Source: Candidatus Kaistella beijingensis (GTDB taxonomy: Bacteria; Bacteroidota; Bacteroidia; Flavobacteriales; Weeksellaceae). From it: 64,000 nt of DNA. The translations under genes were made by a program, and so were the position numbers. Shown here piece by piece: positions 34,379 to 43,435 of the stretch. The stretch covers positions 1 through 64,000 of the forward strand of contig NZ_CP071953.1 of the NCBI RefSeq assembly GCF_020084865.1, in the 5' to 3' direction. The notes beneath the pieces are model-generated. The model did no database searches. It was not told the origin of the DNA and was given only the letters and a program-made list of their open reading frames with translations. The stretch's first letter is position 1. Each line of letters opens with the position of its first letter.

Positions 34379-37300
34379 CTCCTCTTATTAAACTTGTATT
34401 GTGGTCATCCAATTCTTCACTCAAAGGATTGTCTTTTTCATAATTTGCCAATCGTGATTTCGCGGCAATCAATCCGAAAATATAATAAAGTCCCGGAATT
34501 AAAAACAGCCCGAAAATCGTTCCCAAAAGCATTCCTCCTGCTGCAGCCGTTCCAATGGTTCGGTTTCCAACTGCGCCTGGTCCTGTCGCCATTGCCAAAG
34601 GAAGCAAACCTGCGATAAATGCAAACGAAGTCATCAAAATTGGGCGGAAACGCAATGAAGCACCTTCCAAAGCAGCATCACGAACAGAAATTCCTTCATT
34701 TTTTCGTTGAACGGCAAATTCTACAATTAAAACTGCATTTTTTCCAAGCAAGCCAATCAACATAATCATTGCGATTTGGGCGTAAATATTATTTTCCAAA
34801 CCGAATAATTGCAGACACAGAAATGCCCCGAAAATCCCCGTCGGTAACGATAAAATTATTGGTAACGGAAGAATGAAACTTTCATATTGCGCCGATAAAA
34901 TAAGGTAAACAAATCCGAGACAGACCAAGAAAATATAAATCGCCTCGTTTCCGCGCGAAACTTCGTCTTTTGAAATTCCCGCCCAATCAATTCCATAACC
35001 TCTCGGCAAAGTTTTGTCGGCAACTTCTTGAATGGCTTTTATCGCCTCTCCCGAACTGTATCCTGATGCGGGGTTTCCGCTTACTTCCGAGGAATTGTAC
35101 ATATTGTAGCGCGTCATTTCCGACAATCCGTAGGTTTTTTTCAAACTCATAAAATCGGAATAAGGCACCATTTCATCCTTGTTGTTTTTCACATACAATT
35201 TCAACAAATCTTGCGGCATTGCACGATATTGCGGACCTGCTTGAACAATCACTTTGTAAGGACGGTCAAAACGAATGAAACCAGTTTCATAATTGGAACC
35301 AATTAAAGTTGAGAGATTGTTGAGCGCATTGTCCAAAGTAACGCCTTTTTGTTGCGCAATGTCATTATCAACGTTGAGGGAATATTGCGGAAAACTTGCG
35401 GAATAGAAAGTGAAGGCTTCACCAATTTCGGGGCGTTTTTTTAATTCTTTCACGAAATCTTTAGACACTTTTTCCATCATATGGAAATCGCCGCTTCCGG
35501 CTTTATCCAAAAGTCGCATCTCGAAACCTCCTGCTGCTCCATAACCGGGAATTGACGGCGGTTGGAAAAACTCAATGTCGGCTCCTGTAATATCTTTGCT
35601 TTTTTCCTCTAATTCTTTAATGATTTCTTGGGCGGAAAGTTTTCGGTCTTTCCAATCCTTCAAATTAATCATACAGGTCCCGGAGTTTGCGCCGGTTCCT
35701 TCCGTTAAAATTTCAAAACCTGCCAATGAAGAAACGGATTGAACGCCTTCTACTTTTTCTGCCACTTTTTGAAGTTGAAGCGCAATATTATTTGTCCTTT
35801 CCAAAGTTGAACCGGGCGGAGTTTGGATAATGGCGTAAATCATTCCTTGGTCTTCCTGAGGAATAAATCCGGACGGAAGTTTGTTGCCCAGAAGATAAAT
35901 CAATCCACAAAAAAGTAATAATAAAGGCAGCGTAATCATCTTTCTGGAAACGGTTTTGCTTAAAACATTTTCATATTTTTTCTGTCCGAGGTTAAAGATA
36001 TTGTTGAATTTATCTAAAAACAGATTAATCGGCGTTTTCTTTCTTTCTTTTCCGTGATTATTTATTAAAATTAAAGCACATAAAGCCGGTGTTAAAGTCA
36101 ATGCCACAACTCCCGAAAGGATAATCGCAGAAGCCATTGTGATGGAAAACTGACGATAAAAAACGCCAACCGGACCGCTCATAAACGCAATCGGAATGAA
36201 AACCGAAGCCATCACCAAAGTAATCGCTACAATTGCACCGCTGATTTCGTGCATCGCTTTTTCCGTCGCTCGTAAAGGCGAAAGTCCTTCATGTTCCATT
36301 TTGGAGTGAACTGCTTCTATGACGACAATTGCATCATCTACAACGACACCAATTGCCATTACCAAAGCAAAAAGTGAAATTAAATTTAAAGTAATTCCAA
36401 ACGCCGACATCACCGCAAATGCGCCAATCAACGAAACCGGAACCGCAATAATCGGAATAATCGTGGAACGCCAATCTCCCAAAAACAGAAATACCACAAT
36501 TCCCACTAAAACAAATGCCTCAAAAAGCGTGTGAACTACTTTTTCAATCGACGCGTCCAAAAATCGGGAAACATCGTAACTGATTTTGTAGTGCATTCCC
36601 TTCGGAAGGTTGTGTTTTCCAATGTCTTCCATCAATGCTTTTACTTTGGTAATTACATCGCTCGCATTGGAACCGTAAGATTGTTTGATGGTAATTGCAG
36701 CCGAAGTTTTCCCATCCAATGTGGTGTAAATATCATACATACTGCTTCCAAATTCAATATCGGCAACATCTTTTAATCTGATAAATTGCCCGTCGGAATT
36801 TGATTTTACGATGATTTCGCCATATTGCTTTTCGTTGGTGTATCTTCCGGGATATTTGATGACATACTCAAAAGTTGAAGATTTTTTCCCCGAACTTTCG
36901 CCTGTTTTTCCGGGCGACGCTTCCAAACTTTGTGCGCTTAATGCTTCCATTACTTCATCGGCAGAAATGTTGTAAGCCGTCATTCTGTCCGGTTTCAGCC
37001 AAATCCTCATCGCATAATCGCGGTTTCCTACGATATCGGCTTCACCAACCCCTGGAATTCTTTGCAATTCCGGCAAAATATTGATATCGGCAAAATTGTA
37101 AACAAATTTATTGTCCACTTTTTTGTCGTCGCTGTACACATTTACATACATCAAAATGTTCGGTTCTTCACGAGTAATTTTCACACCTTCACGAACAACC
37201 AACGGCGGAAGTTTGTTAATCGCCGAAGAAACGCGGTTTTGTACATTAATCGCTGCAACATTCGGGTCGGTTCCCAATTGAAAAACCAAATTGATGGACG

Positions 37301-37562
37301 CTTCACCGTCGTTTCCGGCGTCACTTTCCATATATTTCATTCCGGGAACTCCGTTCATGGCGCGTTCCAAAGGAATAATGACTGATTTTATTAAAAGTTC
37401 GTTGTTTGCTCCGGGATATTCTGCGGTGATATTTACTTTTGGGGGCGAAATGCTCGGAAATTGGGTAATAGGAAGTTTTAATAATGATAAAATTCCCAAA
37501 AACACGATAATTAGCGAGATGACGATGGACAGAACTGGTCTGCGAATATATTTATTAAACAT
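34362..37562 (-). CDS. RND multidrug efflux inner-membrane transporter (HAE1, AcrB-like)
   Basis: 1066 aa, with the usual 12 transmembrane segments and two large periplasmic loops. The proton-relay Asp pair is in AIGVVVDDAIVVIEA (about 400-414) and the partner Lys in GLLGKNAVLIVEFA (about 935-948). The sequence begins MFNKYIRRPVLSIVISLIIVFLGILSLLKLPITQFP, typical of HAE1 pumps for hydrophobic drugs and not of metal pumps. It is co-transcribed with the fusion protein (13-bp gap) and the outer-membrane factor. Likely substrates are dyes, detergents or antibiotics, by family. Confidence 0.96.
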   Translation of the reverse strand: MFNKYIRRPVLSIVISLIIVFLGILSLLKLPITQFPSISPPKVNITAEYPGANNELLIKSVIIPLERAMNGVPGMKYMESDAGNDGEASINLVFQLGTDPNVAAINVQNRVSSAINKLPPLVVREGVKITREEPNILMYVNVYSDDKKVDNKFVYNFADINILPELQRIPGVGEADIVGNRDYAMRIWLKPDRMTAYNISADEVMEALSAQSLEASPGKTGESSGKKSSTFEYVIKYPGRYTNEKQYGEIIVKSNSDGQFIRLKDVADIEFGSSMYDIYTTLDGKTSAAITIKQSYGSNASDVITKVKALMEDIGKHNLPKGMHYKISYDVSRFLDASIEKVVHTLFEAFVLVGIVVFLFLGDWRSTIIPIIAVPVSLIGAFAVMSAFGITLNLISLFALVMAIGVVVDDAIVVIEAVHSKMEHEGLSPLRATEKAMHEISGAIVAITLVMASVFIPIAFMSGPVGVFYRQFSITMASAIILSGVVALTLTPALCALILINNHGKERKKTPINLFLDKFNNIFNLGQKKYENVLSKTVSRKMITLPLLLLFCGLIYLLGNKLPSGFIPQEDQGMIYAIIQTPPGSTLERTNNIALQLQKVAEKVEGVQSVSSLAGFEILTEGTGANSGTCMINLKDWKDRKLSAQEIIKELEEKSKDITGADIEFFQPPSIPGYGAAGGFEMRLLDKAGSGDFHMMEKVSKDFVKELKKRPEIGEAFTFYSASFPQYSLNVDNDIAQQKGVTLDNALNNLSTLIGSNYETGFIRFDRPYKVIVQAGPQYRAMPQDLLKLYVKNNKDEMVPYSDFMSLKKTYGLSEMTRYNMYNSSEVSGNPASGYSSGEAIKAIQEVADKTLPRGYGIDWAGISKDEVSRGNEAIYIFLVCLGFVYLILSAQYESFILPLPIILSLPTGIFGAFLCLQLFGLENNIYAQIAMIMLIGLLGKNAVLIVEFAVQRKNEGISVRDAALEGASLRFRPILMTSFAFIAGLLPLAMATGPGAVGNRTIGTAAAGGMLLGTIFGLFLIPGLYYIFGLIAAKSRLANYEKDNPLSEELDDHNTSLIRGDEEQI

Positions 37563-37575
37563 TTTTTCTCTGTTT

Positions 37576-38658
37576 TTAATTCGCTTTATATTTCAAATTT
37601 CTGAACACATCGGAAGGTTTTTCAAACTTCACTTTCAGTTTTTGGTCGTCTTTCACTTTCTGAACGCCATCCAACAAAATCTTGTCATTCTCGGTCAATC
37701 CTGAAGAAATGATGTAAATATCTGGAAGTTCGTTTCCGATTTTTACTTCTCTGGATTTTGCGAGACCGTTTTTATCAATCACGAAAACATAAGTTTTATC
37801 CTGAATTTCGTAAGTTGCTTTTTGTGGAATGATAATCGCACCAATCAAAGGAACAGCCATCTGAATTTTTCCAGTTTCGCCGTTTCTCAAAATACCTTTA
37901 GAATTGGGGAATTTCGCACGGAATGCGATGTTTCCTGTTTCATTGTCAAATTCACCTTCAACCGTTTGAACATAACCATTTTCCGGAAATTTTTCACCAT
38001 TTGCCATCATTAATGAAACTGAAGTTTGTTGATTTTCAGATGAATGCGTCATATAATTGATGTATTCCGGTTCAGCGACATTGAAATAGGCAAAAATTCC
38101 GGAATTGTCGGAAAGCGTGGTCAACAAATCGCCTTCATCAATTAAACTTCCAATTTTTAAAGGTAGTCTGTTGATAATTCCCGAAAACGGCGCTCTTACA
38201 CTTGTAAAAGAAAGGTGGAGTTGCGCCAATCTCATTTCGGCATTTGCGCCGTCTAATTTTGCTTTCGCCATCGCTCTTTCCTGCGGAGAAACGACATTGT
38301 TTTTGGATAAAGTCGATGCGTTTTGCAACTCGATTTGTGCTTGTGCAACTTCGGCTTTCGCTTTCAAATACTCTGCCTGATAAATTTGCGGCATAATCTG
38401 AAACATCACCTGTCCTTGATGCACATATTGACCTTCATCCACAAAAACTTTTTGCAGAAAACCTTTTTCCTGCGCCCTAAGTTCAATATTCTTTACCGAT
38501 TTTATTTGGGCGACATATTCTTTGGTGAGAACGGTGTCTTGTTTTATGGGATTGGTGATGGGGTAAACAGCGGCTTCTTCATTTTTTTCCTCTTTTTTGG
38601 AGCAGGAAACCAACAGTAACGCGCTGCACAAAGCAATGCCTGAAAATAATTTAAACAT
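37576..38658 (-). CDS. RND efflux periplasmic adaptor lipoprotein (AcrA-like)
   Basis: 360 aa. Leader ALLLVSC with Cys at about 19, then an acidic/Lys linker. Order: membrane-proximal strand, lipoyl half (FLQKVFVDEGQYVHQGQVMF), a coiled-coil hairpin (about 95-150), second lipoyl half (VRAPFSGIINRLPLKIGSLIDEGDLL, about 160-185), beta-barrel, membrane-proximal domain ending near residue 350. It joins the RND pump to the TolC-like exit duct. It is the first gene of the operon. A near-consensus -7 box (TATCTTTC) lies 18 nt upstream, with palindromes farther upstream. No TetR-type regulator is adjacent. Confidence 0.95.
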   Translation of the reverse strand: MFKLFSGIALCSALLLVSCSKKEEKNEEAAVYPITNPIKQDTVLTKEYVAQIKSVKNIELRAQEKGFLQKVFVDEGQYVHQGQVMFQIMPQIYQAEYLKAKAEVAQAQIELQNASTLSKNNVVSPQERAMAKAKLDGANAEMRLAQLHLSFTSVRAPFSGIINRLPLKIGSLIDEGDLLTTLSDNSGIFAYFNVAEPEYINYMTHSSENQQTSVSLMMANGEKFPENGYVQTVEGEFDNETGNIAFRAKFPNSKGILRNGETGKIQMAVPLIGAIIIPQKATYEIQDKTYVFVIDKNGLAKSREVKIGNELPDIYIISSGLTENDKILLDGVQKVKDDQKLKVKFEKPSDVFRNLKYKAN

Positions 38659-38676
38659 AAGTTGATTACGTTTTTA

Positions 38677-38684
38677 GAAAGATA
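38677..38684 (-). promoter_or_regulatory. -7-like box TATCTTTC for the RND operon
   Basis: One mismatch to TAnnTTTG, 18 nt before ATG 38658. Confidence 0.45.
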
Positions 38685-38706
38685 ATTTTGAATTTTTTAA
38701 TGTGAC

Positions 38707-38725
38707 TTATGTATTCAATTCATAA
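38707..38725. promoter_or_regulatory. Near-perfect palindrome over the -33 region of the RND promoter
   Basis: TTATGTATT-C-AATTCATAA, 8 of 9 pairs match. It lies 22 bp upstream of the -7 box, where a repressor would block RNA polymerase. A TetR/MarR-type operator is a reasonable guess; no cognate regulator gene is present nearby. Confidence 0.35.
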
Positions 38726-38747
38726 AATTAAACACAAAATTTTCCGC

Positions 38748-38766
38748 TGATTATTACTGATAATCA
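38748..38766. promoter_or_regulatory. Second palindrome TGATTAT-N5-ATAATCA upstream of the RND operon
   Basis: Perfect 7-bp arms with a TACTG spacer, 41 bp farther upstream than the first palindrome and just after the small hypothetical gene's stop. No T-run, so not a terminator. Confidence 0.35.
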
Positions 38767-38790
38767 ACTTCTTAAAAGAAAATAAAAATT

Positions 38791-39165
38791 TTAAATACGG
38801 AGGTTTCTCAGAACGAGATAACGTTTTGAAGTAAGGACAACTTCAGGATTAAAACCAGTGAAATCTGATTTTCCGTTGAGTAAAAATATCAGACTTGAAA
38901 AAAGTGAAAGTGCAGCAACAAAAGTAATAATGTCGGTATCCAGTCCCTGAAAATTATCCTCAGTCACCGTAGTTTTTAAGAATTTTTCAAAATTTTTCTT
39001 GTGCTGCTTTTTTTCGACATTTTGGTGAAAGTGAGAATTTTTTGCGGTTGTTTGTAGAGAAATTGTTGTGTTTGAAATTTCCTGACCTAATGCCATTTCA
39101 TAACTATTTCCTACAATAAATACTGCAAAAATTACGGCTAAAAAGTAAATTATTCCCTTTTTCAC
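38791..39165 (-). CDS. Small hypothetical membrane protein upstream of the RND pump
   Basis: 124 aa from a GTG. A hydrophobic N-terminal segment (about 4-20) is followed by a charged, His-containing periplasmic-type region (HFHQNVEKKQHKK at about 45-57), a second hydrophobic segment (about 80-97) and a basic C-terminal tail. I do not recognise the family. A strong promoter (TTG at 39198-39200, 20 bp, TAATTTTG at 39170-39177) lies only 4 nt before the GTG, which supports expression and a leaderless start. It lies 132 bp upstream of the efflux operon on the same strand, but two palindromes and a -7-like box lie between them. Confidence 0.55.
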   Translation of the reverse strand: MKKGIIYFLAVIFAVFIVGNSYEMALGQEISNTTISLQTTAKNSHFHQNVEKKQHKKNFEKFLKTTVTEDNFQGLDTDIITFVAALSLFSSLIFLLNGKSDFTGFNPEVVLTSKRYLVLRNLRI

Positions 39166-39169
39166 GGTA

Positions 39170-39200
39170 CAAAATTACAAAGCTTAATATAAAGCTACAA
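39170..39200 (-). promoter_or_regulatory. Full promoter TTG-N20-TAATTTTG, leaderless gene
   Basis: -33 TTG at 39198-39200, 20-bp spacer, -7 TAATTTTG at 39170-39177, then TACC and GTG at 39165. One of the clearest promoters in the window. Confidence 0.7.
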
Positions 39201-39238
39201 TCCAGATGACAAAATTTAATGAGAATTTAATGTTTTCA

Positions 39239-39246
39239 TATATTTG
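39239..39246 (+). promoter_or_regulatory. -7 promoter box TATATTTG for the phosphopantetheinyl transferase
   Basis: Exact consensus, 16 nt before ATG 39263. Confidence 0.6.
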
Positions 39247-39262
39247 TTAAAATTTAATAACA

Positions 39263-39874
39263 ATGCCGCTTTACCGAGATTTTTCTGACCAAAATGCCAC
39301 TATTCTTTTATGGAAGTATGACGAAAATGAGGAATTGAATGAAGAATTTCTTTTGGATAAGGAAGACTACGAAAAGATTAAAGATTATCACCCAACGAAG
39401 TTAAAGGAACATCTTTTGGTAAGAAAGATCTTGAAATCAGTTTTACCCCATCACAAAATTCTTTACAAAGAAAGAGAACCTTTGCTGTATCCCAAAGATT
39501 TTGAGATTTCAATTACCCATTCCTTTCCTTTTGCGGCTTTGGCAATTTCAAAAAATAAAGTAGGAATCGATATCGAACCTTTTAACCAGAAAATTTTAAG
39601 GATTAAAGACAAATTTCTTTTTCCTGAAGAGGCCGAATTTATTGAAAAGAGTAGGGAAGTTGCTTATCTCACGGTGATTTGGTCGCTGAAAGAGAGCCTT
39701 TACAAAATTCACCACTCGAATTATTGGTCGCTAAAAAAGCATTATGAGGTAAAACCTTTCGACCTGGATTTTCCTTACGGAATTAGGTGCAGGGTTCACG
39801 ACGAAAAAGTTTCCGATTTGTTTAAAGCCCGAGTTGAATTTTTTGACAACTATTGTTTGACCATTGTGGATTGA
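39263..39874 (+). CDS. 4'-phosphopantetheinyl transferase superfamily protein
   Basis: Transfers the phosphopantetheine arm of CoA to a Ser of carrier proteins. 203 aa. The two core motifs are present: VGIDIEPF at about 107-114 (Mg-binding Asp/Glu) and WSLKESLYKIH at about 140-150 (W-x-x-KE-x-x-x-K). An upstream motif around EISITHSFPFAALAIS (about 88-103) matches the family. The size is between AcpS and Sfp types. No polyketide or peptide synthetase genes are in the window, so the carrier is probably encoded elsewhere. It is convergent with the FUSC gene across a word-repeat spacer without a clear terminator. Confidence 0.9.
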   Translation: MPLYRDFSDQNATILLWKYDENEELNEEFLLDKEDYEKIKDYHPTKLKEHLLVRKILKSVLPHHKILYKEREPLLYPKDFEISITHSFPFAALAISKNKVGIDIEPFNQKILRIKDKFLFPEEAEFIEKSREVAYLTVIWSLKESLYKIHHSNYWSLKKHYEVKPFDLDFPYGIRCRVHDEKVSDLFKARVEFFDNYCLTIVD

Positions 39875-39968
39875 GGTTCGAGATACGAGATGCCAGCTTT
39901 TTAATAAACTCAAAAACTTCCATTCTCAAACTCTTAATTCCTCAAAACTCAACGACTCACCCACAAAA
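39875..39968. repeat. Word-repeat spacer (CTCAAAC / CGAGAT words)
   Basis: Left: GGTTCGAGATACGAGATGCC. Right: ACTCAAAAACTTCC, CTCAAACTC, CTCAAAACTCAACGACTCACCC. No T-run hairpin was found between these two convergent genes. Confidence 0.4.
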
Positions 39969-42203
39969 TCACAAGCCTAATTTCTCTGCCACTTTACGCT
40001 GTTCTTTTGCCACATCGTAAAGCAGGTCGAGAATTTCGCTTAAGTTTTTCAGTTCCGTTAAATGAGTGATTCTATTCGGGTCGCGACGGTTGAAAACTTC
40101 GGTTTCGCTGATTTCTTTTTTTCTTCTTTCCAAGAGTTTTTCTACGGAATCCTCAGGTTGAATTTGGCTTTCATGAAGTGTTTGCTCAAATGCAGTCTCT
40201 TGATTCAAGATGAGATTAGTTGCACGGAGTTCCGCCGAAATTTTGGTGTTCCAACCTTCGAAATCAATTTCAGGGTATTGGTCTGCACTTTTTGTATATT
40301 GGGAAAGAGAAGCAATATAGGCGGTAATCAAATGCCCTGTGTTGACGAATTGGTGTACATTTTCAAGCCTTTTCTGCTGGTTTTTGGGATCGGAAATCAT
40401 GCGTTGAAAACTATCGGAAAGATTTGCCAAACTGATGATGGCGTCTTTTCTTTTCAGCTTGTAGTTTTCAACCCCTAATTTTTTTTCTGAGAAAAGATCC
40501 ATCACCGCCCTAAAATATTCTAGATTACTGATGGATGACCGTTTCATCAAATCGATATTTTGTGTATGTTCCCAAACAGGAAGAACGAAATAGGAGACGA
40601 CGAAAGCGACAATTCCTGCAATTGCCGTATCAAGAATTCTATCTTTAAAAATAAGGTTTACATTTCCGGGATTGAGGAAATTAAAACTCAGAAAAATATA
40701 GATCGTCATAAAAAAAACTGCCCAAGAATATTTTTCCTTTAAAAGACTGAAACACATAATCATACTAAAAAAAAGCATTACTAAAAGTGCAGTGGTGTCT
40801 TTCACAAAAAATAAAATTCCATAAGCAATTACGGCACCTGCAGCAGTTCCGTACAAACGAAGCAGATTTCTATGTTTTGTCGTGGAATATGCAGGTCGCA
40901 TAATCGCAACAATCGTAATTAAAATCCAATACGAATGACCAATTCCCAAAAATTGGAATTTGGAAATGGAATAACCGATTAACAAAGCAATTGTGATTCT
41001 AATTGAATGTCGAAAATGTGATGATTTTAATGAAAAGTTGCTTAGCAGAACTTTCATGTTCAGCTTTTCGTTGTTGGTCACGAATTTTTCTAAATCAAGG
41101 CCGCTCGAAAGACTTTTCGCCAAGTTTTTGTCTTGACTGAAAACTTTGTACATCGTTTTGATTTCATCCGCGATGTCGGTAATCCGAACCAAAATCAGAC
41201 GCATGATCATGAAGTTTTCAAGAGTTTCGGGATTTAGTTTCTCGTTCCTTAAATCGAAATATTCTTCAAAAATTTTTTCGAGTTCAGAGTCGATATGATG
41301 AATTGGTTTAGCCTTAATTCCACTTTGTAAGGCGATGCCGATGTTTGTAAGTTCTTCTAAGAGTTTAGACAAGTAGTCACTCAGTGAATTCAAAAAACCG
41401 CTCTTCCCGAAACTTTCCTGCATTTTTCGGTAGTCGGTTTCCGAAGTCATCAGTTTTTCATGCAAATCGATTGAATTTAGAAACATCAACATTAAAAGAC
41501 GGCTTGTCGTGGTAGATTCGTTTACAATTTGTCGGGTCTTAAAAACGGTTTCGCGGGTTTCTTCCTGTAAATTTTTAATCTTTATCTGTTGCGAGATGAC
41601 GTGTCGGTGAAGCTCATCAAAATCAGGGTTTTCTAGATAGAATTTGGATTTAATTTTTAAATATTCTGCCAGTTCAAGATAGTTTTCACCAATCATTTGT
41701 CCTGCCAATTTGTAAGGCTGAATTTTAGAAACAATCAGAAATATCAGAAAATAACAAACCGATCCGGCAAAAAATATCAATAAACTTTTAAAGATGTTTT
41801 GCCCCGTTAAATGTCCGTCGATAAAGATGCCGAGAACGACCAACGAAAGTCCGCCAACTGCCGCCAATCGTTGTCCATAAACACCAATCAGTGAGAAAAA
41901 CATTCCGAAGAGAATGATTTCGAGATAAATTAGTAGAGGAAAATCTTTAACTAAACTCGCCACGGTCGCAACTATTAAAAAACTGAAAATTGCGAGAAGC
42001 AAAGCATTCCTTCGCCTGATAAATGGTCCGGCTTGATCAGTTAATCCCACAAAACTGGTTGCAAGCGGAAACAGGAAGAATTCTTTCAGCAAACCGAAAT
42101 GCGCCAAAATAATACTTGGAATTACAATTGCCAAAGAAATTCGCACGCCGGAATAAATCGACTGGCTGGTTGCAAATTTTTTAAGTTCGGTGGCGTAGTT
42201 CAT
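39969..42203 (-). CDS. FUSC / YccS-like inner-membrane protein
   Basis: 744 aa. Two hydrophobic blocks of about six segments each (about 20-160 and 385-520) frame a long helical cytoplasmic region, and a C-terminal helical domain ends the protein. This is the layout of the YccS/YhfK and fusaric-acid-resistance-like family. The segment GHSYWILITIVAIMRPAYSTTKHR (about 418-441) with RxxGTxxG after it is the FUSC signature. Family roles are in efflux of aromatic acids or unknown. A -7 box TAAATTTG lies 4 nt before the ATG, so the mRNA should be leaderless, and the promoter directly follows the porV terminator. Confidence 0.85.
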   Translation of the reverse strand: MNYATELKKFATSQSIYSGVRISLAIVIPSIILAHFGLLKEFFLFPLATSFVGLTDQAGPFIRRRNALLLAIFSFLIVATVASLVKDFPLLIYLEIILFGMFFSLIGVYGQRLAAVGGLSLVVLGIFIDGHLTGQNIFKSLLIFFAGSVCYFLIFLIVSKIQPYKLAGQMIGENYLELAEYLKIKSKFYLENPDFDELHRHVISQQIKIKNLQEETRETVFKTRQIVNESTTTSRLLMLMFLNSIDLHEKLMTSETDYRKMQESFGKSGFLNSLSDYLSKLLEELTNIGIALQSGIKAKPIHHIDSELEKIFEEYFDLRNEKLNPETLENFMIMRLILVRITDIADEIKTMYKVFSQDKNLAKSLSSGLDLEKFVTNNEKLNMKVLLSNFSLKSSHFRHSIRITIALLIGYSISKFQFLGIGHSYWILITIVAIMRPAYSTTKHRNLLRLYGTAAGAVIAYGILFFVKDTTALLVMLFFSMIMCFSLLKEKYSWAVFFMTIYIFLSFNFLNPGNVNLIFKDRILDTAIAGIVAFVVSYFVLPVWEHTQNIDLMKRSSISNLEYFRAVMDLFSEKKLGVENYKLKRKDAIISLANLSDSFQRMISDPKNQQKRLENVHQFVNTGHLITAYIASLSQYTKSADQYPEIDFEGWNTKISAELRATNLILNQETAFEQTLHESQIQPEDSVEKLLERRKKEISETEVFNRRDPNRITHLTELKNLSEILDLLYDVAKEQRKVAEKLGL

Positions 42204-42207
42204 TGTA

Positions 42208-42215
42208 CAAATTTA
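42208..42215 (-). promoter_or_regulatory. -7 box TAAATTTG four bases before the FUSC gene start
   Basis: Exact consensus; TACA separates it from ATG 42203. It starts 18 bp after the porV terminator stem. Confidence 0.6.
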
Positions 42216-42233
42216 AAGTTTTATTCCACAAAA

Positions 42234-42257
42234 AAAGTCCCAACGAATCGGGACTTT
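42234..42257 (-). terminator. Rho-independent terminator after porV
   Basis: 8-bp stem AAAGTCCC / GGGACTTT, 8-nt loop, T-run on the minus strand. Confidence 0.85.
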
Positions 42258-42276
42258 GTTTTAAATCTGATTTTGA

Positions 42277-43407
42277 TTAGTAATCTGCGTTGGATGATTC
42301 TTCGCCGATATTCCAGGTGAGCCCGAATCTTAAAGTGTTGTCCAAAGCGGAATTTACTTTTGATGTATTGATGAGGTAAGACATATCCAAACCAAAAGAT
42401 TGGTATTTTAATCCAACACCAACGGTTGCGTATTGTCTTCCCCCTTGTTCAGGACTTTCATGGAAGTAACCTCCTCTTACTGCGAAAGCGTTGTCGTACT
42501 CATATTCCACAGCGCCACTTAGCATTAAGCTTTTCGGGTTGCTGAAAGATTTCCCGATTCCGGACATTACGCCCACATTTGGTACGTTTCCAGTTTTATC
42601 GGGTCCAGGAACCAAAAGTTTTGACGCTTCGAAATTTATTCCCACGCGATTTAAATCATCAATAAATAAATCGTAGCCCGCTCCTAATCGAGCCATTGTC
42701 GGCAAATAAGATCTTGACTCGTCATCTCCGGTATAATCCAGTCTTGGTCCTAGATTTTGGATGGCAAAACCACCTCTTGCACGGCCTTCAAAGTCGTTGA
42801 TACTGGTGTGTTTTTCGGATTGAAAATATCCTGAAACATCTACTGCAAAGGAATTCGCTGGTTTTAAAGTATTGTCGGAATTGAATCCACCAGACAAATC
42901 TGAACGGATAAATCTACCTGTAACCGCCATGGAATAATAGTCTGAAAGCTTTAATCCGTACGCAACGTCAATAGAAAACTCATTTGGTTTTGCGGTACCT
43001 TCCTGAACAACTTCCGTCCCAACAAGTTTTGTTAAATCCACAGAACCCATGTTGAAATAATAGATGCTTGCGGAAATGGTGGCTCTTTCCTCATCTCCTA
43101 AAAATTGATGATAGGCACCGTATAACAAAAATACATCATTAGTAAGTTTACTCATGTAAGGAGTATAGTTAACTCCTACAGCAGAAGTTGTTTTACTGAA
43201 GGGGTATTTTGCTGCGTTCCAAAACTGGGAAAAAGCGTCTGTTGTAGTTGCCACACCTTGATCACCCATTCCACCTGCTCTTGCATCAGGAGAAATTCTT
43301 AAGAAGGGAGCTCCGGTAAGTACCGGGTAAATATTTCCAATTTGAGAATAAGCGGCGACACTCATCCCTAATCCCAAACCTAAAAAGAGTTTTTTAGTCA
43401 ATGTCAT
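42277..43407 (-). CDS. porV: Type IX secretion outer-membrane protein PorV (LptO)
   Basis: 376 aa, an outer-membrane beta-barrel of the FadL-like fold. Signal peptide ending AAYSQ. PorV-typical features are PFLRISPDARAGGMGDQGVATT (about 34-55) and SQFWNAAKYPF (about 61-71). In the type IX system PorV binds cargo after it leaves the translocon and delivers it to the PorU sortase. It follows porU by 28 bp in one operon and ends with a strong terminator. In Flavobacterium johnsoniae gldJ, porU and porV are likewise neighbours. Confidence 0.95.
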   Translation of the reverse strand: MTLTKKLFLGLGLGMSVAAYSQIGNIYPVLTGAPFLRISPDARAGGMGDQGVATTTDAFSQFWNAAKYPFSKTTSAVGVNYTPYMSKLTNDVFLLYGAYHQFLGDEERATISASIYYFNMGSVDLTKLVGTEVVQEGTAKPNEFSIDVAYGLKLSDYYSMAVTGRFIRSDLSGGFNSDNTLKPANSFAVDVSGYFQSEKHTSINDFEGRARGGFAIQNLGPRLDYTGDDESRSYLPTMARLGAGYDLFIDDLNRVGINFEASKLLVPGPDKTGNVPNVGVMSGIGKSFSNPKSLMLSGAVEYEYDNAFAVRGGYFHESPEQGGRQYATVGVGLKYQSFGLDMSYLINTSKVNSALDNTLRFGLTWNIGEESSNADY

Positions 43408-43435
43408 AAAATCGTTTTTTTCGTTTATAGAATTT

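Noticed and set aside
36319..37704. Series of plus-strand ORFs opposite the RND genes
   Set aside because: All antisense to strong RND and adaptor coding sequence; no promoter boxes and no recognisable motifs.
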